From SXRF01 sp039808985 (GTDB lineage Bacteria > Pseudomonadota > Alphaproteobacteria > Rickettsiales > SXRF01): 15,807 nucleotides of DNA. Made by a program: the position numbers and the translations under genes. How positions within the stretch are numbered: position 1 is the first letter of the stretch; the number at the start of each line of letters is the position of its first letter. The stretch is from positions 1-15,807 of the forward strand of contig JBDHUC010000039.1 of NCBI GenBank assembly GCA_039808985.1. The letters are read 5' to 3'. The notes under the pieces were generated by a model, which did not search any database, had not been told where the DNA came from, and saw only the letters and a list, made by a program, of their open reading frames with translations. Positions 14,133 to 15,807 of this stretch are shown in pieces.

Positions 14133-14201
14133 TTTTTCCAGCTTATTATGAAAACCAGCCCCCGGAACCTGGCCCCTAGCCCCCTGAAAAGCTGGGAAAA
14201 A
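14133..14201. repeat. Inverted repeat enclosing a C-rich heptamer tract upstream of dapF
   Basis: TTTTTCCAGCTT (14133-14144) is complementary, apart from one extra base, to AAGCTGGGAAAAA (14189-14201). The loop region holds 7-bp units CCAGCCC, CCGGAAC, CTGGCCC, CTAGCCC, CCTGAAA (14155-14189). The GC-rich block stands out from AT-rich surroundings. It lies between the outward-facing dapF and 16S genes. Confidence 0.45.
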
Positions 14202-14242
14202 TGCTTAATATAAAAAAAACGTAAAAAAAGTGATTTTCATGC

Positions 14243-14271
14243 TTGACTATGGCGTAATGATTCGTCATAAA
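14243..14271 (+). promoter_or_regulatory. Candidate distal rRNA promoter
   Basis: TTGACT (5 of 6) and CATAAA (4 of 6) are separated by 17 bp, directly after AT-rich tracts that could serve as an UP element. It is about 390 bp from the 16S 5' end, long but not unusual for rRNA leaders. Confidence 0.35.
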
Positions 14272-14402
14272 GACCATCCTTTCTTGAGCAGCTTCGATTT
14301 GCGGGTTGCTTGATTGACGGCCCCAAAAGCCCCAATCTGTAATTTGATAGTGTAAAGAGCATTTAAGCGCAGGTGGCGTTGTGTCGCAGCAAAGCATCTT
14401 TT

Positions 14403-14426
14403 CGGAGGTGTCCGACCGTAGGTCGG
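14403..14426 (+). promoter_or_regulatory. Mutually exclusive hairpins in the rRNA upstream region
   Basis: CCGACC-GTA-GGTCGG (14412-14426) forms a 6-bp stem followed by CTTCTTTATT, which resembles a weak terminator. CGGA (14403-14406) can instead pair with TCCG (14411-14414), which would break it. This lies between the two candidate rRNA promoters. Confidence 0.3.
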
Positions 14427-14528
14427 CTTCTTTATTGAATGTTTGTTGTTGAAATTAACAGCACAATGTCACATGCGTTCATAATAAACTATGCAAACGC
14501 AACATTATATCAGTAAGTCCAAGGCGCA

Positions 14529-14537
14529 TGATATAAT
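14529..14537 (+). promoter_or_regulatory. Extended -10 promoter candidate proximal to 16S
   Basis: TGATATAAT combines a TG-N extension with a perfect TATAAT. No recognisable -35 lies 16-18 bp upstream, as expected for extended -10 promoters. Transcription would start near 14544, giving a leader of about 118 nt before the mature 16S end. Confidence 0.45.
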
Positions 14538-14570
14538 GGTGACGTTGTGCGTGTTTCCGAAAATTAAAGT

Positions 14571-14603
14571 CCTATAGAAATATAGGCCCTATAGAAATAT
14601 AGG
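14571..14603 (+). repeat. Tandem identical GAAA-tetraloop hairpins in the 16S leader
   Basis: CCTATA-GAAA-TATAGG occurs twice (14571-14586 and 14588-14603), one base apart. Each copy is a 6-bp stem closed by a GNRA tetraloop. They would sit in the precursor rRNA leader if transcription starts at the proximal promoter. Confidence 0.65.
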
Positions 14604-14616
14604 TATTTTGCGCAAG

Positions 14617-14647
14617 CGTTCATTCATATCTAACGATATGAAGAACG
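14617..14647 (+). repeat. Long hairpin just before mature 16S rRNA
   Basis: TTCATATC (14623-14630) pairs perfectly with GATATGAA (14635-14642) around a TAAC loop. The stem continues as CGTTC (14617-14621) with GAACG (14643-14647), leaving one bulged A. Thirteen base pairs ending 14 bases before the 16S start suggest a processing or folding element of the precursor. Confidence 0.6.
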
Positions 14648-14661
14648 ATTTGCCAGATTCA

Positions 14662-15807
<1,146 letters not shown>

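Larger units (their letters stand above)
14202..14661 (+). other. Non-coding region and leader upstream of 16S rRNA
   Basis: No convincing protein gene lies here; a 73-codon minus-strand frame has a Cys/aromatic-rich composition and no ribosome site. The region contains A tracts at about 14208-14227, which resemble an UP-element-like or bent segment, plus the promoters and hairpins listed separately. A hairpin TGCGTT-CATA/TATG-AACGCA (14474-14501) with a 2-nt bulge also lies here. No tRNA, boxA or other antitermination box is clear to me. Confidence 0.5.

Noticed and set aside
14176..14397. 73-codon minus-strand ORF upstream of 16S
   Set aside because: No ribosome site, odd Cys/aromatic composition, and its 3' end runs through the inverted repeat and heptamer tract; most likely chance.

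Overview
The window is a chromosomal stretch from an alphaproteobacterium. The right edge carries a 16S rRNA gene with alphaproteobacterial features. The protein genes fit this: a DapF-MtaB-FtsY neighbourhood, a bactofilin/M23 pair, a short FtsY with no long acidic domain, and a fold-type III ornithine/lysine decarboxylase. Composition is moderate (roughly mid-40s % GC by eye), and intergenic DNA is AT-rich and full of small palindromes. I do not assign a genus.

Layout. Bases 1-167 hold the 3' end of an unidentified + strand gene. From 3720 down to 184 a compact minus-strand operon runs: a membrane-anchored retropepsin-like protease, an RsmB/NOP-type RNA cytosine methyltransferase, a membrane M23 peptidoglycan hydrolase and a bactofilin. 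Junctions are 4-nt, 30-nt and 17-nt overlaps or gaps. Next come a small unknown gene that reads through only with a -1 shift at an A7 run (4223-3838), and guaB (5801-4329), which has a structured leader with a possible 16-codon leader peptide. A decarboxylase (6113-7381) is divergent from guaB. It meets a secreted DUF4139 protein (9078-7543) convergently, across two palindromic elements. An atypical flagellin-like gene (10015-9182) has a recognisable promoter region. The minus-strand cluster dapF > mtaB > unknown Gly/Ala-rich membrane protein > ftsY follows. A 585-bp non-coding region then leads into the rightward 16S gene.

How the genes work together. The bactofilin/M23 pair is a cell-wall shape module. 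DapF supplies meso-diaminopimelate for wall and lysine synthesis. GuaB makes the first committed step to GMP. MtaB and the RsmB-like enzyme modify RNA. FtsY targets ribosomes to the membrane. These are mostly housekeeping functions.

The unusual content lies mainly in small-scale sequence structure. (1) There is a candidate -1 frameshift on A_AAA_AAA. (2) The guaB leader can fold in alternative ways and contains a uORF whose stop overlaps the guaB start. (3) Degenerate 7-bp tandem repeats of four different word families cluster around dapF, mtaB and ftsY, and two of them are translated in frame. (4) An octamer occurs three times around the protease-operon promoter. (5) The rRNA leader has a duplicated GAAA-tetraloop hairpin. 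No phage, insertion sequence, CRISPR array or defence system is visible.
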